Source: a bacterium (GTDB taxonomy: Bacteria > UBP15 > UBA6099 > JAJRTR01). From it: a DNA stretch of 21,708 nt. The notes beneath the pieces were generated by a model. That model made no database searches, was not told the DNA's origin, and saw only the letters and a list, made by a program, of their open reading frames with translations. Positions 20,010-21,708 of this stretch are shown here, one piece after another. The stretch's first letter is position 1. The number at the start of each line of letters is the position of its first letter. The DNA lies in assembly GCA_024278215.1 (NCBI GenBank), contig JAJRTR010000053.1, positions 1-21,708 on the forward strand, read 5' to 3'. The position numbers and the translations under genes were made by a program.

Positions 20010-20837
20010 ATGACACATATTTTCGAGGTCGAAGACGCTAATCAATACGGCGTCGAAAAGGCCGTCATCATTTATCATCTGCGGCACTGGATCAGGCGTA
20101 ATTACGCAAACCAGCGAAACATCTATGACGGGCGGTGCTGGACCTATAATTCGGCCGAAGCATTGTGCGATTTATTCCCGTATTGGACGCGGCGGAAAAT
20201 AGCGCGCTTGTTACAAGACCTTGAGGCTGAAGGCGTGATCGTGAGCGGTAATTACAATGAGAAAAAGTACGACAGGACTAAATGGTATGCGTTCGCAAAT
20301 GTCCAAAGCATTGGACAAAACCTTCCAAAGCATTGGACAGATCTGACCAATGGAGTGGACGAAAGTGTCCAACCTATACCAGATTCTTTACCAAATAAAT
20401 TACCAGATAAAGAACCTCGGCATTTGTCGGATTTCAATACTCAATTCTGGCCTGCCTACCCTCGGAAGGTAAATAAAGGCGGTGCGCTAAAGGCTTTCGC
20501 AGCTCGCCACAAAGAAGGATTCAAAATCGAGCAAATCATGAAATGCCTTGAAGGCTACAAGATCAAACTCAAACAAGAGCGAACCGAAGAAAAATTCATC
20601 ATGCACGCCTCAACTTTCCTCAACGCCGAGCATCGGTTTCTGGATTTTGAGGACATCAAAAAGAAACCTGCTCATCCTGATGGTTTAGATGCGCTCGGCA
20701 GGCAGTGGAAGGGCGGGAAGATCGTCGCGTATTTCAATGGGTACAGATTCATAACCCCTAAAGAATACGAGCGGACGCGAGAGACGAAGACCGAAAAGAA
20801 TTACACCATCTCAGAAATACTATCCGGTAGAAGCTGA
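20010..20837 (+). CDS. Replication initiator / replisome organiser
   Basis: A 275-residue protein. Residues 1-95 form a winged-helix domain: a helix YGVEKAVIIYHLRHWIRRN, then WTYNSAEALCDLFPYWTRRKIARLLQDLEAEGVIVSGN. A Pro-rich linker (100-136) follows, then a C-terminal domain with FWPAYPRKVNKGGALKAFAARH (146-167) and FIMHASTFLNAEHRFLDFE, common in phage replisome organisers. It should bind the origin and recruit the host helicase loader or helicase. ATG 20010 is set by the GGGGGA site; the frame also runs upstream to 19878 but crosses the promoter. The linker is encoded by the iterons of the origin. Confidence 0.85.
   Translation: MTHIFEVEDANQYGVEKAVIIYHLRHWIRRNYANQRNIYDGRCWTYNSAEALCDLFPYWTRRKIARLLQDLEAEGVIVSGNYNEKKYDRTKWYAFANVQSIGQNLPKHWTDLTNGVDESVQPIPDSLPNKLPDKEPRHLSDFNTQFWPAYPRKVNKGGALKAFAARHKEGFKIEQIMKCLEGYKIKLKQERTEEKFIMHASTFLNAEHRFLDFEDIKKKPAHPDGLDALGRQWKGGKIVAYFNGYRFITPKEYERTRETKTEKNYTISEILSGRS
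20300..20411. other. Putative replication origin: four iterons and AT-rich 12-mers
   Basis: Four repeats start at 20300, 20322, 20344 and 20366, an exact 22-base period. Copies 1 and 2 share CCAAAGCATTGGACA; copy 1 is also a 7-bp inverted repeat (TGTCCAA and TTGGACA). Copy 3 (TGACCAATGGAGTGGAC) matches copy 1 at 13 of 17 positions, and copy 4 keeps only the half-site TGTCCAA. They are followed by three tandem AT-rich 12-mers (20376-20387, 20388-20399, 20400-20411) resembling TTACCAGATAAA. Iterons plus an AT-rich unwinding region inside the initiator gene is the lambda O layout. Confidence 0.78.
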
Positions 20838-21178
20838 TGCGAGCAGGCAAGATCATAGGCGCACCACCCGCAGACAGGACCGCTCAATATCGCGAGGTTG
20901 TAAAGCGCGAAATTGATAGAGCCGAGAGATTATATAATTCCGGATTAAAAAAGGTATCTGCTGCGGTCCTTATGGCGATTGATGGCGGGGAATGTACGCA
21001 TTGCGGAACGTCGTGGAAAGAAATCAAAGTGGATAATTTGTTTGCGCTGTACTCGTATTTTTCTCCTGCTTGTAATTGCTATCCTAAATGCAAGCGCTGC
21101 GGGCATCTCATGGTCGAGGATGTCGAGGGCGGACTCTCGCCCGATATTTGTCCGAATTGCAAATGGAGGCTGAAATGA
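20837..21178 (+). CDS. Protein with paired zinc-binding Cys clusters
   Basis: A 113-residue protein: a helical N-terminus (residues 12-48), then cysteines at 53, 56, 79, 81, 85, 88, 105 and 108. CTHC, CKRC and CPNC pairs give up to two zinc sites, as in rubredoxin-like zinc ribbons. It follows the initiator with a one-base overlap (TGATG), which suggests a replication partner. In this position other phages carry a helicase loader, but no ATPase motifs are present here. Function unknown. Confidence 0.7.
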   Translation: MRAGKIIGAPPADRTAQYREVVKREIDRAERLYNSGLKKVSAAVLMAIDGGECTHCGTSWKEIKVDNLFALYSYFSPACNCYPKCKRCGHLMVEDVEGGLSPDICPNCKWRLK

Positions 21179-21417
21179 TAGAGATCGTATCTTCTCGGTT
21201 CAATGCGCGCCCTCGTCCGCTCAGAAACGGGGACATGATCAAGCTTGAAATCGAAATCCCATTCACCGAGAGCGTCTGGGCGCAGATTGCCCCTCTCGCG
21301 CTGAAGCATGTCAAGGTGGCGCTCTGTGTTGCGTCGCAGGCTGAAGTTGAAGAAGCCGAGGGTTTGCAAATGCAGCTTGATGGAATTCCAACGGAAGCTG
21401 TAGCGGCTGTGGGGTGA
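21175..21417 (+). CDS. 80-residue hypothetical protein
   Basis: ATG 21175 overlaps the previous stop (ATGA) with GGAGG at 21166-21169 close upstream. The sequence has strands IEIVSSRFN and DMIKLEIEIPF followed by a helix SVWAQIAPLALKHVKVALCV and an acidic tail. It sits between a zinc protein and a RuvC-like resolvase in the replication operon. No family is recognised. Confidence 0.65.
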   Translation: MIEIVSSRFNARPRPLRNGDMIKLEIEIPFTESVWAQIAPLALKHVKVALCVASQAEVEEAEGLQMQLDGIPTEAVAAVG

Positions 21418-21418
21418 G

Positions 21419-21708
21419 ATGAAAAATATCAGGGTGATAGCTATCGATCCATCCTTGCGCTCAACCGGATATTACCGCAGCGATACCGACGAGTGCGGCG
21501 TGATTAAATGCAAAGGCTTGCCGAGCGAGGCGATACGCACGATCGGAGAGACACTCATGGCGATGATATCGGTCGCGCACCCTGATATCCTGCTGCTCGA
21601 ATCTCTAACATCATATATGTCGGCGAGAGTCACAGTTGCGCTCGCCCAGGTCCGAGGTGCAATCATATACGTCGCCGGAATTATGGCGGTGCCTGTCGTC
21701 GACGTGCC
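21419..21708 (+). CDS. RuvC-like Holliday junction resolvase, 3' partial
   Basis: The frame is open from ATG 21419 to the right edge (96 codons). It begins IRVIAIDPSLRSTGYY, the RuvC first motif with the catalytic Asp10, and continues to DILLLESLTSYMS with a conserved Glu, then ALAQVRGAIIYVAG, the usual helix after it. RuvC-like enzymes cleave four-way DNA junctions made by recombination or during packaging. GGGGTGA precedes the ATG. The C-terminal catalytic acids lie outside the window. Confidence 0.82.
   Translation, partial: MKNIRVIAIDPSLRSTGYYRSDTDECGVIKCKGLPSEAIRTIGETLMAMISVAHPDILLLESLTSYMSARVTVALAQVRGAIIYVAGIMAVPVVDV

Noticed and set aside
20300-20339. Two near-identical repeats considered as a mini CRISPR array
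   Set aside because: The spacers are 5-6 bases, the unit is inside a coding gene, and the 22-base period continues through degenerate copies, which fits iterons.

Overview
The window is a stretch of a tailed bacteriophage or prophage, most likely a siphovirus with a long non-contractile tail. Every convincing gene lies on the + strand, genes are packed end to end with ATGA, GTGA and TTGA overlaps, and the order is late structural genes, lysis, then early recombination and replication genes. No integrase, repressor, tRNA, insertion sequence or CRISPR array is visible. The host is bacterial (clear Shine-Dalgarno sites, three sigma70-type promoters with 17-base spacers, GTG and TTG starts). A lipoprotein signal and a three-TM-type holin hint weakly at a Gram-negative host, but the species cannot be named from this sequence.

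Bases 1-2316 hold three metabolic-type genes embedded in the virion operon: a GT4-like glycosyltransferase (cut by the left edge), a P-loop sulfotransferase and a radical SAM/SPASM-like enzyme. Bases 2318-4183 encode head-tail joining proteins (gp6-like connector, HK97 gp10-like protein, probable tail terminator) and the major tail tube protein. Bases 4186-4886 are a G/GT tail-assembly chaperone pair joined by a textbook -1 ribosomal frameshift signal. Bases 4873-12019 encode a short tape measure protein and one very large tail-tip protein that fuses carbohydrate-binding-like, LamG-like, baseplate-hub-like and beta-helix (tailspike) modules. Base composition changes sharply between modules.

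Bases 12016-14048 carry a predicted lipoprotein with a transglutaminase-like Cys-His-Asp triad, an XhlA-like small membrane protein, an N-acetylmuramoyl-L-alanine amidase, a three-TM-family holin and a ribbon-helix-helix protein. A 242-base regulatory gap with a perfect consensus promoter (14220-14248) opens the early region. Bases 14291-16663 hold many small genes: zinc-ribbon and Cys-rich proteins, including two paralogues of an unrecognised Cys-rich family, an unfamiliar 169-residue protein between them, a 26-residue membrane microprotein, a helix-turn-helix protein and an OB-fold-like protein.

A second promoter (16641-16669) and a hairpin-rich leader drive the recombination genes: ERF annealing protein, coiled-coil partner, PD-(D/E)XK exonuclease and HNH nuclease. 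A third promoter (19915-19943) and a leader whose hairpin loop can pair with the ribosome binding site drive a replication initiator. Inside that gene lie four iterons at an exact 22-base period, followed by three tandem AT-rich 12-mers; this is very probably the replication origin, arranged as in lambda gene O. A RuvC-like resolvase runs off the right edge.
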